Below are positions 1 to 11,312 of a stretch of 64,000 nt of DNA, in pieces. Source of the DNA: Forficula auricularia. Its lineage: Eukaryota; Arthropoda; Insecta; Dermaptera; Forficulidae. The position numbers and the translations under genes were made by a program. The notes under the pieces were generated by a model. It searched no databases. It was not told the DNA's origin and was given only the letters and a program-made list of their open reading frames with translations. Within the stretch, counting starts at the first letter, position 1. Each line of letters opens with the position of its first letter. The stretch is taken from contig JALMQS010000128.1 of assembly GCA_024734495.1 (NCBI GenBank), forward strand, positions 18,097,079-18,161,078, given 5' to 3'.

Positions 1-307
1 ATAATTTAATTTAAAACATTATCACAGATGTTTTTTGTTTTGTTTTTTTTTAATCAAATTAGAAAATAAAGAAAAATAAATTTGTAGACCTGGACCAGCT
101 AGGATTCCATTCTGTGACATCGCTGGAATTTCCTGTAATAGTTAAGGGAGAGATATTTGCTTAGAATTATTTTTTCTATGTTTATATCAAATGTTAAGAA
201 GGGTAATAATTTGTTATACTCGTATGTCTCTGTAATTTCATTATTACAATTCATTATTACGGTATTTATTTTTTAGCATACATTTTCAGTTTACTATACG
301 TATAGAC

Positions 308-941
308 CAGTGTTTTTCAACCTTTTTCATGACGCAACCCCCTTGGTATGAAACAAAAATTCACGACCCCCTATACCACGCTGTTTGAGAGGCCGGACTC
401 GTGACTTTGTGTACAATTTTTTTTTTTTTTATCTTAAAAACAGTAAAAAAGTATTGATTTATTATTTGTTTTTATAAGTCCTGATATAAATTAATAAAAA
501 AAATATAATTATCAAAAAATGTATTATAAACCAATAAACCTACACAAAGTCTCACGAGCCGGGCCTGCCAGGTCCATCGGCCTCAGAGGACCGGCTCGTG
601 ACTTTGTGTACAATTTTTCATTTTTTTTATAGTAAAAAAACACATAATACAGTAAGAAAAGTATTGATTTATTATTTATTTTTATAAATCCTGATATAAA
701 TTAATAAAAAATATATATATAATTATGTATACCGATCCACGATGGGAGAAATTAGTTAACGAAAAACACTAATGTGAATGTGACTCATATTTATTTTGTT
801 GATTTGTGTTAACCTACAAATGTCCTTTAATTAACATTTTCTTAATAAAAATATATTTTTAAACTTTGTTTTGTTTTGTTTTTTACTGAAGCCGCGCGAA
901 CCCTTATAGAGGCTTCGCGACACACAGGTTGAAAAACACTG
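308..941. mobile_element. non-autonomous hAT element (MITE) with 8-bp target duplication
   Basis: The ends are CAGTGTTTTTCAACC and its reverse complement. They are flanked by GTATAGAC (300-307) and GTATAAAC (942-949), an 8-bp duplication with one mismatch, as expected for hAT. Inside, a block of about 130 bp (CTCGTGACTTTGTGTAC onward) is repeated at about 390 and 594. No transposase is present. Confidence 0.85.
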
Positions 942-949
942 GTATAAAC

Positions 950-1374
950 TATAGAGTTGTGTGGGCGATAGTACCTCAAAGGTATAGAAAACTACTCAAA
1001 TATTTAGAAAAACAAAAATATTATTTTATTTATTTACAATTTAATTACAGTATATTTGTTCTTTTGACAATCTTTGTTGTAGGTTGCAAATAAACAATCC
1101 CTATACGTGGGATTGCGTTCTTAATAGAATTAATGAAAACATTTTGACAAGCTCCTCGCAGGGTACAGGTGTCTCCGGGCTGAAGGCAGCTGGTAAAATA
1201 TATCTTAGTACACAATGAAACCTCGCTTAGCGCTTCCTTACTTAACGCGGTTTGGTCAAAAAAAAGCTCTAAATTTGGTCAGAATTAGCTGATACGTTGT
1301 GGAAAAAGGTATTTTCAACAAGAGTAAATTGTCAACATAGATACAGCAGGACTAGGAGATATTGCAGTATTGTA
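950..1374. other. AT-rich intergenic stretch
   Basis: No gene, splice-site pair or repeat structure that I can support. Confidence 0.5.
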
Positions 1375-1649
1375 GTTTCGCTGAATACCTTTATGGTAAC
1401 TAGAGTTTACTGGTATTGATTGAGGTTAGTTCAAAGGTCTAGAATCTTCATTTTTGAACTTCCGCCTCATTTCGTGTATTTATTTCCAAAAAGTTGTAGA
1501 GGATGTAATTTTTGATATTTTCATTTAAAAAATTTTGAAAATAAACCCTCGAAATAAGGCGGAAGATCAAAAATAAAGATTCTAGACCTTTGAACCAAAT
1601 TCATCCAACATCAGTAAACTCTAGTTGCCATAAAGGTATTCAGCGAAAC
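1375..1649. repeat. foldback MITE, 38-bp terminal inverted repeats
   Basis: GTTTCGCTGAATACC at the left returns as the reverse complement GGTATTCAGCGAAAC at the right, with near-perfect pairing for about 38 bp. A second inner inverted pair (TCTAGAATCTT / AAGATTCTAGA, and ACTTCCGCC / GGCGGAAG) means most of the element can fold on itself. Confidence 0.8.
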
Positions 1650-1688
1650 CCGTTTTTTAGTAAAAACGGGTTTTTACTGCAACATAAA

Positions 1689-2146
1689 CATAGCCCCCGC
1701 ATGAAATTTCGGGCCTCAAAATCATAAGCGGATCCCTTATTATAGCCCGCTTGACATTCGGATGGATCACCGTCCCTTATTATGGTAGAGGTATTGCTTT
1801 TTATGAAGTGGAAAAAGTTGGTCAAAATGGGTTTTATTTTTTTGTTATTTCGCCAGTGGTTGTAGTGTTGTCCTAAATAACAATTTTAATGAAAAAAAAA
1901 AAAATAAAACCTGGATAAGGTCCTAAAAATAAAAAATAAACTAAAGTATAATCACATACATTTTTACTTTCCAATGATACTAAATTAAAAAAAAAAAAAT
2001 AAACAATAATATTAGGTAAACATTAAATTTTTACAGTTAACAAATATTTTTCAAAGTTTATTTTTCTAACATGCCCCCATAAAAAAAATATCACGGCAGG
2101 GTCCGAGGCCCACGGGTGAACCTGGACCCCCTTTGCGGGGGCTATG
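1689..2146. repeat. possible MITE with 12-bp inverted ends CATAGCCCCCGC
   Basis: The 12-bp end at 1689 is perfectly reversed at 2135-2146 (GCGGGGGCTATG). The interior is AT-rich and non-coding. No clear target duplication was found. Confidence 0.5.
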
Positions 2147-3347
2147 GATATAGATGAGCAGGATATTGAGGAGTTACTGCAAGTCTGGCGAGAGCCTTCC
2201 CAACTTCGTTTATGTCTGTTTGGTTTGGCGCTTTCTCATCTAGGGACACTTCCTAAGCGCTTAGCGAGTCTTTTACTGTATAGGTAATTATTTCTTATAT
2301 TTATCTTTTTCATTTAGTCCTCTAGCGAAATATTTTACTTATTATGTATACCTAGATTAAATAGGATTTTTGATTTTGGAAAACAAGATTGCATATTGTA
2401 AATTTCAAGTGTGAACGAGCTGCAATGCTCTGACAAAGCGACAAACAGCCAATATCAATATATATTTGTACTTGTGACGTTGCGCATATCAAGTGAGAGC
2501 ACACCAAGATTTATGTACCATTTTGTAATTCATATAATTTTGTATATTATGATAAAATCCACAACAACTCTGCCTGCGGACAATTTATTTATAAAATTAA
2601 TTGTGTCGCTAATACTCTCTTAGGAACTGATGATGGCATTATTTAATTAAAGCCGAAACGTTTTCCATAATTGTGAGTTTTTTATTCATCAGAGGCTACC
2701 CATTGGCTGAATCCCTCTCCATTACTTAATTTTATATATATATAGATTCCGTTATTTTATGTATGCAATTAATAGCTCAAATTGTATTTAAAATTCAATG
2801 ATTTTAATAATACAAGCGACTCTATGTGCAATTATTGTGCATCTTTAAAATAACAGAATATGCAATATAATTAATGCGAGACTGAAGAAGTTCTAATTAA
2901 AAGAACGAAAGGGCGATTAAATAATAATTAAAAAGTGTTTTCATTAAACACAGCCCTTTTGTCCTATAGCTTATATGTATAAGTAATTAAATTTCATTAA
3001 TGAGGATAATTTGCAATAAAGTACTTTATTAAAAAAAAATCGACTGTATTCAAAATTGTTCAGTTAATAAATATTATTATAACTTGTAATTAATATTAGA
3101 ATAAAAATTTTAATTTTATAAATATACTGATTGGGATATTAGTTGACAAGTCAACAGCTTGATTTTTGTATCTACTTGTTATAACAATGTTATAGTACCT
3201 GGAACACAGAGCGTTGCTCGGGGTAATTTTTTGCTTAAATATATTAATATTATTTTTAATTTTAAATTCAGGTGAAAAGAAACATTTTTATTTGCAGCCA
3301 GAATTAAATAAAATTGAAATAAAATTTAATTTATTTTTTATTTTGTG
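2147..3347. other. intergenic, AT-rich, with one hairpin-motif site
   Basis: No gene recognised. It holds the hairpin motif at 2627-2662 and, from about 3206, a dispersed repeat (GCTCGG, TAATTTTTTG, ATATTAATATTATTTTTAA) seen again near 12620. Confidence 0.4.
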
Positions 3348-3959
3348 AACGTTTTGACCCGCTACTCCCATCATCAGGCCATCTTTGCCTAAAATGTTTT
3401 TAATTTAGTTGGAATTAAAAATAATATTAATATACACCGAGGTTTCTTCGTTGACCCTTTTAAACCCTGAAGAAGGAGGTACGATCCTCCGAATCGTCGA
3501 GTTTTTTAAGAGGATGAAAATCGACGTTCTAATAAATAATTTTAATTGGAATCTGTGGTTTTCATTAAACTTGGTCTGCCTTGGTACCAATTCCGCAGTT
3601 CTACTATTTCGTCTTCAACAGAAGGCATCTTAAATTAATTAAATTTCTTAATTTTAATATATAATAATATTTGTAATTCGATATTAAATTGATTTTAAAA
3701 TTAAAAAAAAAAAAATAATAATAATAATAAAATGAAATTGAATAAATTTAATGATAAATTTTTATTGACACACCCATCTGCCACTAATTACTTTAATTAA
3801 GAAAAAATCAATTAGAATGAATTTTTGCAACGAAGAGACCTATTCAGATCCTTTTGTCATCCGCAAAATTTGTTAATAAAGTTGGTTTCAGCAAAATTGT
3901 TTAAGCAGTTTTCAAAATAAAATAATATACAAATATATATATAGATAGGGATCTGCCAT

Positions 3960-4520
3960 GGGCGTAGTTAGGTGGGGGTCAAGGGGGCAATGTCCCCCCT
4001 ACAAAACTCATTGCCTCCCATCAGTGGCGTAGCGTAGGTTTCTGCCGCCCGGGGCAGATGCCACATTTGGAGCCCTCTCTATTTTCAATAAAATTTCATT
4101 TTACCCCAAATCTTAAAATTTTTAGAAACTAGAATAAATATTTAATGGTAAAACATGTTTTAGTAGTCAATATTCAGTTATTATCCAAAAACGAAAGCCG
4201 AAGTCCACCAAGCACGAAAATAGTCGCAAATCATCCAATAAGAATTGTTGATCTTAAAAAAAAAATTGATTTTTTTTTTATCTTATAGATGCGCTCATAA
4301 GCTCGAAGTTATAAATCTTTTTATAATTTTTTCTAAAATCTACCGCCCATATCAGAGTGCCCCTCCCCCTGCCTCCTAGAAAAATTGAAACTCCATTATT
4401 ACGAGGCATCACTTATGTATTTCTCATTAAATGATTTCGTTATTTGAAAAAATTGTCAATTCTACTAAAAAGTTGATCTCTAATCGGATTACCGAAATTG
4501 ATACCTTATGCTGGCTAATC
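3960..4520. repeat. dispersed MITE (copy 1 of 2) with a second element nested inside
   Basis: Starts GGGCGTAGTTAGG and is similar to 53740-53970: both contain ACAAAACTCATTGCC, TATTACGAGGCATCACTT and GATCTCTAA. In this copy the shared part is split after TTGCCTCC by about 350 bp starting CAGTGGCGTAGCG and ending near 4370, most likely a second insertion. Confidence 0.65.
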
Positions 4521-4589
4521 AGCTGGAGTGGTGTATTTGTCCAGCTCTTGATAGATATGGAGAGAGGAAGATGTTTTAGGTATTTAGAG

Positions 4590-5080
4590 CCTTAACCTGG
4601 CCTCATGCCTGTTACTTTTATTACGAGTACAAGGAGAAAAGTGTTTGGACCAGGAAAGGGGAGTACTAGGATGGCTTCGGCGACGAACCTGTAGTGCGGG
4701 GTCCCCCGCGGGCGCCGTGGCGCTCCTGCGGAATGGTCTGTGCCGTGGTGGCGCCGCCTGCATGCCGATAATCTCTGTCGATCGGCTCGGCTCACAAATT
4801 AGTCCTCACTAAGCCACTAAGCTCCAGGCTAGTAAAACACGTAGGCGAGCATAGAGAGATCCGGCGAGAGGCTCTCTGGAGGTTTGCGAGTGACTGGCGG
4901 CACGAACCAGCCGGTTTCTCCGTTGAATCTACTTTGAGAGAGGCGACCTCTGCACCAGTCAGAGGCCGAGACCTCCAACGATTGAGAAAATCAGCTCGAG
5001 ATCGGTTTCCGAAATAAACAGTTTATGTTCCCTGGATCACTGTCTACAATTCACAAATGAGAAAAGATAAACAAGTTCTG
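4590..5080. other. GC-rich patch of unknown origin
   Basis: Clearly richer in CG than its surroundings (CCCCCGCGGGCGCCGTGGCG near 4702). No convincing reading frame, rRNA or tRNA was recognised. It could be a retroelement LTR or a promoter island of a neighbouring gene. Confidence 0.4.
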
Positions 5081-5469
5081 CTATCCCTATCTTTTGCTAT
5101 TAGCAATAGCTCAGGATGATGCTAGAAGATAAAACTACATAAAAGAAACTAAATCAACTAGTGTGGGCACCACACGACTTTCACATTAGTTTCTCCCATA
5201 TTTGAAATCATCATACCAATTTTCTTCATTCAAATTACTTCAATTTGTGTTTCCCCCTACAAGCTGTTTTGAGAAAACCGGAACAAAGACGAAATTGTAA
5301 AATACCAAAAATCTTCAAGTAAACATATACTTCCGCTTCTTCGATTTTAGCAAAAATTTCGAGATACTTTAGATAATTTACGTTTCAAATCCTAAAGATC
5401 TGCGAATTACCGTAGGCGAGAAATGAACGATTAAAATATTTATTTTGCGACCCTCCTAATTTACACCGT

Positions 5470-5830
5470 CTTCCTTTATTTATTTTTTTTTTTTTTTAAT
5501 GATATTGATGAGAGAAGGAGATACACCAGAAGGTGGATCCCCTAAAGGCCTGTATGGGCTGGCCCCTCAATCGTGAAAAGAACAGAGCAGAAGGAAAAGA
5601 AGCCGGGATCACGAGCCAATCTCAGAAACTTAGATACAATTCAATATCCAATTTACCAAGGTTTTAGGGGCTTCGAGCAGTGGTAAATTCTCCGCGCGAT
5701 AAATTCGGTTAAATTTATCTCCCACTTAATTTTTATTACCAGACCCTATACTTACAGAAAAAATGTCTGGGTATAGCCGGGAATCGAACCCGAGACCTCC
5801 GGGTTGCCAGTCAGTTATTTCAATCAGATT
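5470..5830 (-). mobile_element. tRNA-derived SINE (minus strand)
   Basis: The reverse strand carries a Pol III B box (GGTTCGATTCCC, complement near 5784) after a tRNA-like segment. The A-box side is degraded. The other end is an AT-rich tail with a T run (5475-5497) on the plus strand. Confidence 0.55.
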
Positions 5831-6662
5831 AAATTTTATACACAACTAATAACTAACACTTGATAAATAGACCAATTTAAAAGAATCTTTTGAACCGTTT
5901 TTGAGAAAATCACAAAAAATGAAAAAAACTTTTATCAACTTTACCAACTTCCGGTGTTCCGATTTCAAGCTTGCAAAAGCTTGCTGTACTGCTTCTAAGT
6001 GATATCAAGCTTAAGTTTCGAATTTCGTAGCTCTGAGACTTAAGGTTGCGAGACGCAGTGAGTACATATGTACGTATGTACGTAAATATTAAGTGACCAA
6101 TGAGTTTTTGGTCACTTTTGGGCCTCTGAGGACCACAATATCCTATTTTATGTTCTAAATCTGATTTCAAACAGTTAAGGGCATTGATTCCATCAACCTA
6201 GAAGTCACAAAGTGAGATTAACTTATTTCATCTCTGAGATAGAAGCTCTAAGAGTCAGGACCCCGGAATTCGATCGCAATACTTCACAGCATAGATGGGG
6301 GAGGTTTATGTTAAACGTTAAAGTCATGTGGATGGCCACATCACCTTATTTTTCATTAACAAGTTTTTAGCTAATCTGTGAGAGCAATTATACAAATTGT
6401 AGAAAATAAACTATTCAAGGCGTTCACAGATTAAGAGTACAAAATTGGTTCAGGTAGATCCAAAAGCTTAAAATTTGCCCTCCTCTCCAACTGGTTGGTT
6501 GGTTTTTGTATCACATTGTATTTATTGTCTTGGGATATTTATGGAAAGTTCCAAATTAAATAAAAACTTGTAGCTAACTAAAAAAGTATTAATAAGTAAT
6601 ACTAATAATTAATTAAACAAAGATAAACGCAAGCCAAAAATAGGGACATATGCATAAAAAAC

Positions 6663-6860
6663 TTGATTCTCAAGAAATTTTTAAAAATATATATACTTAA
6701 CATCTATCGGTCCATTCCCTCGGTCACTTGGGCTGTTAAACAAAAGAAAAGAAATTTAGAATATTTGCAGGTAAAAGATCAGTTGCAAGAAGAATATTTC
6801 CTGGTTAGATCTCAATGCCTCTTTCTAGAGGAGCGGCTTCGAAGAAGAATTTCAAAATGA
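6663..6860 (+). CDS. possible terminal exon of an unidentified gene (coiled-coil)
   Basis: The last 52 codons read like real protein: SIPSVTWAVKQKKRN, then LEYLQVKDQLQEEYFLVRSQ and LFLEERLRRRISK-stop, a charged heptad-like helix. AATAAA follows at about 6929. An internal acceptor (ATATTTGCAG|GTAAAAG) is possible. The upstream part (ILKKFLKIYILN) looks like AT-rich noise, so the start is unknown and I do not recognise the family. Confidence 0.3.
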   Translation: MILKKFLKIYILNIYRSIPSVTWAVKQKKRNLEYLQVKDQLQEEYFLVRSQCLFLEERLRRRISK

Positions 6861-7549
6861 CAATCTTCACTTTCGTGGTGTTGATTGCCATCTTTAAATT
6901 CGTAGTTATCTGCCTTATTCCTTTTTATTATTTAATAATAAAATTATTTATTCAATACTACTAAGATAATATTTGTTTTCGGAGTTTTGAGCCCCTGGGG
7001 CGAGCCTTTCTTATCACGCCCAATGTTGTAGTCGTATATTTTATATTTATTAAATTCGAGAATATTTGAAAAGGTTAATTTATTTTTAAAAGTGTAGACG
7101 GTACTAGCAATTTGATGTATTCATAATAATAATCAGAAAAATAATCCATAACAAATAATGTAAAATATCGGAGAGGACAGTCTCTGGTCCCGAAAAACTT
7201 AGAAAGGGATTTTATCAATTTCATTTAACTGGTGGTGGTTTTATAATAAAATAATAAATAATTTTTATTAACGGTTTTTAATTATGTAATACTAAAATTA
7301 TTTATTTAAAAATAATAATACGATAATATAGATGTGCTCTGCCCTCTGAGTCTTGGATCCGTGGTTGCCAGCCCAAGGCTTTTTGTATACATATAACATA
7401 TATTTTTCTTAAATTATTAATTAATTAATTTATTATTTTATATAATCATAGTACATTTAAATATATTAAATTATAATGTTAAAAGATATAGCAATACTCT
7501 GGACTTAATGAACTTGTTGTATCCATAACAAATGGCTGGCTCATGGCGA

Positions 7550-8700
7550 GAGGCTTGCGACCCAGGCTTAGATAAGACAGAATTATAAATGAGAAAGAAA
7601 ACAATTTTATTTTATCGATTTCATCTATTGGAAGATTTACAGTTCCTATCTAATATAAGAAAATATCATTTCAATTAAGAATTTCCAAGTTTAGATCAAA
7701 TGTTAAGAAAACATTCTTCACTTTCTTCTCTCGGCCAGCTATTCGCTGAGTAACATCAAAAGGTTTTATTTTTTTTCTCATCCCATATGCAACTAAATGT
7801 TTTGAAATTTAATATCTATGGTATATTTTCTTTAATCTTTTATATAATATAATTATTATTTGGAAATTTTTATTTTTAAGGGTAGTTTATTTGAAGTCTA
7901 ATTTGAAAAAATGTTAATAACTCCGTTGAAATTTTTTTTTAAATATGAAATTAATATATATGATAAAACAACTAATTATTAATAATTTAATTGAATTTTG
8001 AACGAAATCGATTCAGTACTTTTTGAGAAAATCGTCAAAAACCCCGAAAACCGTCTATGAAAGGCCGTTTTAGAAATATTTTAAAATTCACATCCATGTC
8101 ACAAGCCAACGTTTTGTTTCATATGACTTTTTAAACTTTTTTCAAATCCATCTCGAACTTTCAAAAAACATCGTTTTTTGACGGTTCAGATGGTTTTTGA
8201 CAATTTTCTCGAAAAGTACTGAATCGATTTTGTTCAAAATAGTATTAAATGAATCATAATTAATTGTTTTATAATATCTATTAATTTCATATTTTTGAAA
8301 AATATTTCAAAGGAGTAATGAGCGTTTTTTCAAATTAGACTTCAAATAAACTAGCCTTAAAAATAAAAATTTCCAAATAATAATTATTTGATATAAAAGA
8401 TAAAATAAAATATTCCGTAGATATGAAATTTCAATACATTTAATTGCATAGGGGATGAGGAAAAAAATAAAATGCTTTGTCATTTCTAGATGAATTCGCT
8501 CCCGGAGAGAAGAAATTGAATCTTTTCATTAAATTTCTTTTAAACTCTAAAATTCTTAATCAAAATGCTATTTTCTTATATAAGAATAGTACTGTGAACC
8601 TCCAGATAAATAAAATTGATAAAATAATATCGATTTCTTTCTGATTTATAATTATTTTATTTTGTTTTATCGAGTAGCTGACTGGAACGTCTCTTGACAT
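7550..8700. repeat. large degenerate foldback element, arms of about 450 bp
   Basis: Left arm about 7575-8060, right arm about 8200-8690. TTTGGAAATTTTTATTTTTAA pairs with TTAAAAATAAAAATTTCCAAA, and GATTCAGTACTTTTTGAGAAA pairs with its complement near 8207. A related element lies at 51890-52740. No coding content. Confidence 0.75.
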
Positions 8701-8934
8701 TAGATAGGGACACATTATTTATTTTGGATTCATCAAGTCCATTCACTTGACAATTTTGAAATATCTTTTAATATATAAAAATTTAATACATTTAAATGTA
8801 CTATTATAAAATATAATAAATAAATAAATAAAATAATTTAAATAATCGATTTTACCATCAACAGCAATGAGCCTGGCGTCCACGAGAAGCGTCAGACACG
8901 GCTGCAAAGAAGTTAAATACATAATTATTTTATC

Positions 8935-9170
8935 AAATAAAATATTAATTTTCAAAAATCCAAAGTTATTTTAAATAGTATATTTTATAAATAGTTTAAA
9001 ATATATTTTTTCGTCTCGAAAAAAATTACTTTTTTAACCGTCTCTTAAAAGGGGCAGTGATGTAAAGGGGGATCCTTATCAACATAATGATAATTTCTAA
9101 GGGGGAAAAAAAATATTAATTTTCAAAAAACTAAACTTATTTAAATAGTATATTTTATAAAGAGTTTTGC
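8935..9170. repeat. direct duplication of about 60 bp
   Basis: AATATTAATTTTCAAAAA followed by a similar TTTAAATAGTATATTTTATAAA block occurs at about 8940 and again at about 9112. Confidence 0.6.
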
Positions 9171-9225
9171 TTAGGGATATCTTGGAGGGGGAGGTGGGAA
9201 AGAAAAGGGGAAGGGGAAGGGGAAG
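9168..9225 (+). mobile_element. short scrap of the RTE-like LINE 3' region
   Basis: About 55 bp (GCTTAGGGATATCTTGGAGG, then GGGAAAGAAAAGGGGAAGG) match the LINE at 34478-34530, encoding [17 protein letters not shown]. No LINE sequence is visible on either side. Confidence 0.7.
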
Positions 9226-9374
9226 AAGGCCCGAAGAACCTACATCCGGCACTGCACATCCTATATTTTAATCAAAAATTCTGAAGCTAGAAGTTCAAAA
9301 TCTAATCGGTTCTTTGTTTTGGAAAAAGACGAACATTCTGGCACCAGAACGATTAACATTTATTAAATATAATA

Positions 9375-10164
9375 CTAGTTGCAAGGCCCGCCTTCGGCGG
9401 CCCTCTTGCTAACCAGAGGGCGCGCCCCCTGGACCCCCGACCCACGAACCCCACCCTCATACCTCACTCCCACCCACCACACCCTCCGAATCCCACCAAG
9501 TACCTTCCACCCCCGCACCATGCACCCGTGCCCAACCACAGCCTCCACACCACCACCCCACTACGCCTCTGGACCCTCACCTGAACCCCCCACTCGACCC
9601 TGCATCCCTCGGACCCCACCCGGTGCCCTCCACCCCCGCACCCAGTTTTTTTCATTTCTAGCCTTCTAGTGACCCACAGATTATGTATACAAAATTTCGT
9701 TGAGTTTGGTCAAAGAGCAAGAATTTTCATATTTTGACCCCCCCCCCCCTTTGGGGGAATTTTTTTAAACAAAAGTTGTCAGAAATCACATCCCCTACAA
9801 CTTTGCTCATAATAAAATTGCGTAGAGTTAATAGTTTAGGAGTTTGATAATTTTCATTCGTGCGCCCCCCCCAAAACCTCCTTCTGGGGGGGGTCAAAAT
9901 ATCAAAACGTTATATAGCTAAAAACCTAAGTTAGAAGACATCTGTTGTAAAATGAAATTTCATAATAATCCCTTCAGACGTTTTTACGTGAATCGTGAGC
10001 AACTTTTTGGAAAAGACCGAAACATACAGACATACACACAGACAGACAGGAATTTTGTTGAGGGTGTTTTCGTTCATAACTTTGATTGAAACGTGTGCAA
10101 CCAAAATTTGGCGTGATTTGGAGCAATATACAGACAAAACCTTAATTTTATATACCTATATAGA
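9375..10164 (-). mobile_element. non-autonomous Helitron, copy 1 (minus strand)
   Basis: Read on the minus strand it begins TCTATATAGGTATATAAAA after an A and ends CTAG before a T, the standard Helitron boundaries. Just before the 3' end is a GC hairpin (GGGCCGCCGAAGGCGGGCC). It shares about 60 bp of 5' sequence (AATTAAGGTTTTGTCTGTA) with copies at 57551 and 59295. No Rep/helicase. It directly abuts the likely UBE3B first exon. Confidence 0.85.
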
Positions 10165-10238
10165 TTTTCAAAGTAGATCGAGATCATTTCGAAACAAGAG
10201 AAGCGAGTTGTCGTCAGTCGCCGCTGTGAGCGCTACTG
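10165..10238 (+). other. UBE3B: probable 5' non-coding exon of UBE3B
   Basis: A short CpG-containing stretch (CGCCGCTGTGAGCG near 10219) sits between a Helitron end (10164) and a good donor, CTG|GTAATG. A 226-bp intron follows and ends TTTTTTTAG at 10464, just before the first coding exon. The left edge is unknown; the transcription start could lie here or inside the Helitron. Inferred from splice signals only. Confidence 0.4.
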
Positions 10239-10464
10239 GTAATGACCTTCTGCTTCTTTTATTCGGAAATGTCAAAAATTTTATAATTAATTGCTTAATA
10301 TTTATACAAGTTTTATTACAAATTCAACACAATAAATGGATTTATAATTCACTTTGAATTTTTTCTCTAAACAAAAATGTAACTATATATATATTGATTA
10401 TTTTAATATTTCTTTAGGCATTTTTCAAAAGACATTTGACATCTAAAATCTTGTTTTTTTTTAG

Positions 10465-10644
10465 TTACTAGAAAAGGGAAAAGATGTTCAATAGCTCTGA
10501 ATCCAGTAAAGGTGATTTTCTTGAACAAACCAAAGCAGCAAGACAAGAACGAGCATTTGAAAAGAAACGAGAAACTGCTGCAATAAAAATCCAAGCTCTT
10601 ATAAGAGCCTGGCTAGCGAGGAAATCCTTTACCAAACGAATACT
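10465..10644 (+). CDS. UBE3B: UBE3B coding exon 1 (IQ motif)
   Basis: The exon follows a long T-tract and TTTAG and ends CT|GTGAGT (phase 2). Translation starts at 10484 after 19 nt of leader. The exon encodes a charged helix ([16 protein letters not shown]) and then the IQ motif, as in the N-terminus of UBE3B/UBE3C. The next intron (3.1 kb) contains the first assembly gap. Confidence 0.9.
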
Positions 10645-11276
10645 GTGAGTATTCTCATAGAATATACTCTAAAAAAAAATTGTATTCTAATTTCAAAAAT
10701 ATACTAAACTATATTTGAGCTTTTATTATTAACAAAAATAGTTCTTGGAGTCATTTAAATTGATTTTTGATGACAGGGTGACATTTGAGTCTGGCCTATT
10801 GAAATGACCATAATATTATCTCTATAGCAAAATATACTTTAAGGAAACACTAGCTAGGCTCAAGGCCGTAGTCAGANNNNNNNNNNNNNNNNNNNNNNNN
10901 NNNNNNNNNNNNNNNNNNNNNNNNNNNNNNNNNNNNNNNNNNNNNNNNNNNNNNNNNNNNNNNNNNNNNNNNNNNNNNNNNNNNNNNNNNNNNNNNNNNN
11001 NNNNNNNNNNNNNNNNNNNNNNNNNNNNNNNNNNNNNNNNNNNNNNNNNNNNNNNNNNNNNNNNNNNNNNNNNNNNNNNNNNNNNNNNNNNNNNNNNNNN
11101 NNNNNNNNNNNNNNNNNNNNNNNNNNNNNNNNNNNNNNNNNNNNNNNNNNNNNNNNNNNNNNNNNNNNNNNNNNNNNNNNNNNNNNNNNNNNNNNNNNNN
11201 NNNNNNNNNNNNNNNNNNNNNNNNNNNNNNNNNNNNNNNNNNNNNNNNNNNNNNNNNNNNNNNNNNNNNNNNNNNN

Positions 11277-11312
<36 letters not shown>

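Noticed and set aside
3409..3633. Short open frame of 74 residues
   Set aside because: It crosses the hairpin motif and dispersed repeats; no protein features.
9379..9669. Proline/threonine-rich open frame of 96 residues
   Set aside because: It is the C-rich interior of a Helitron read in one frame, with low-complexity translation.
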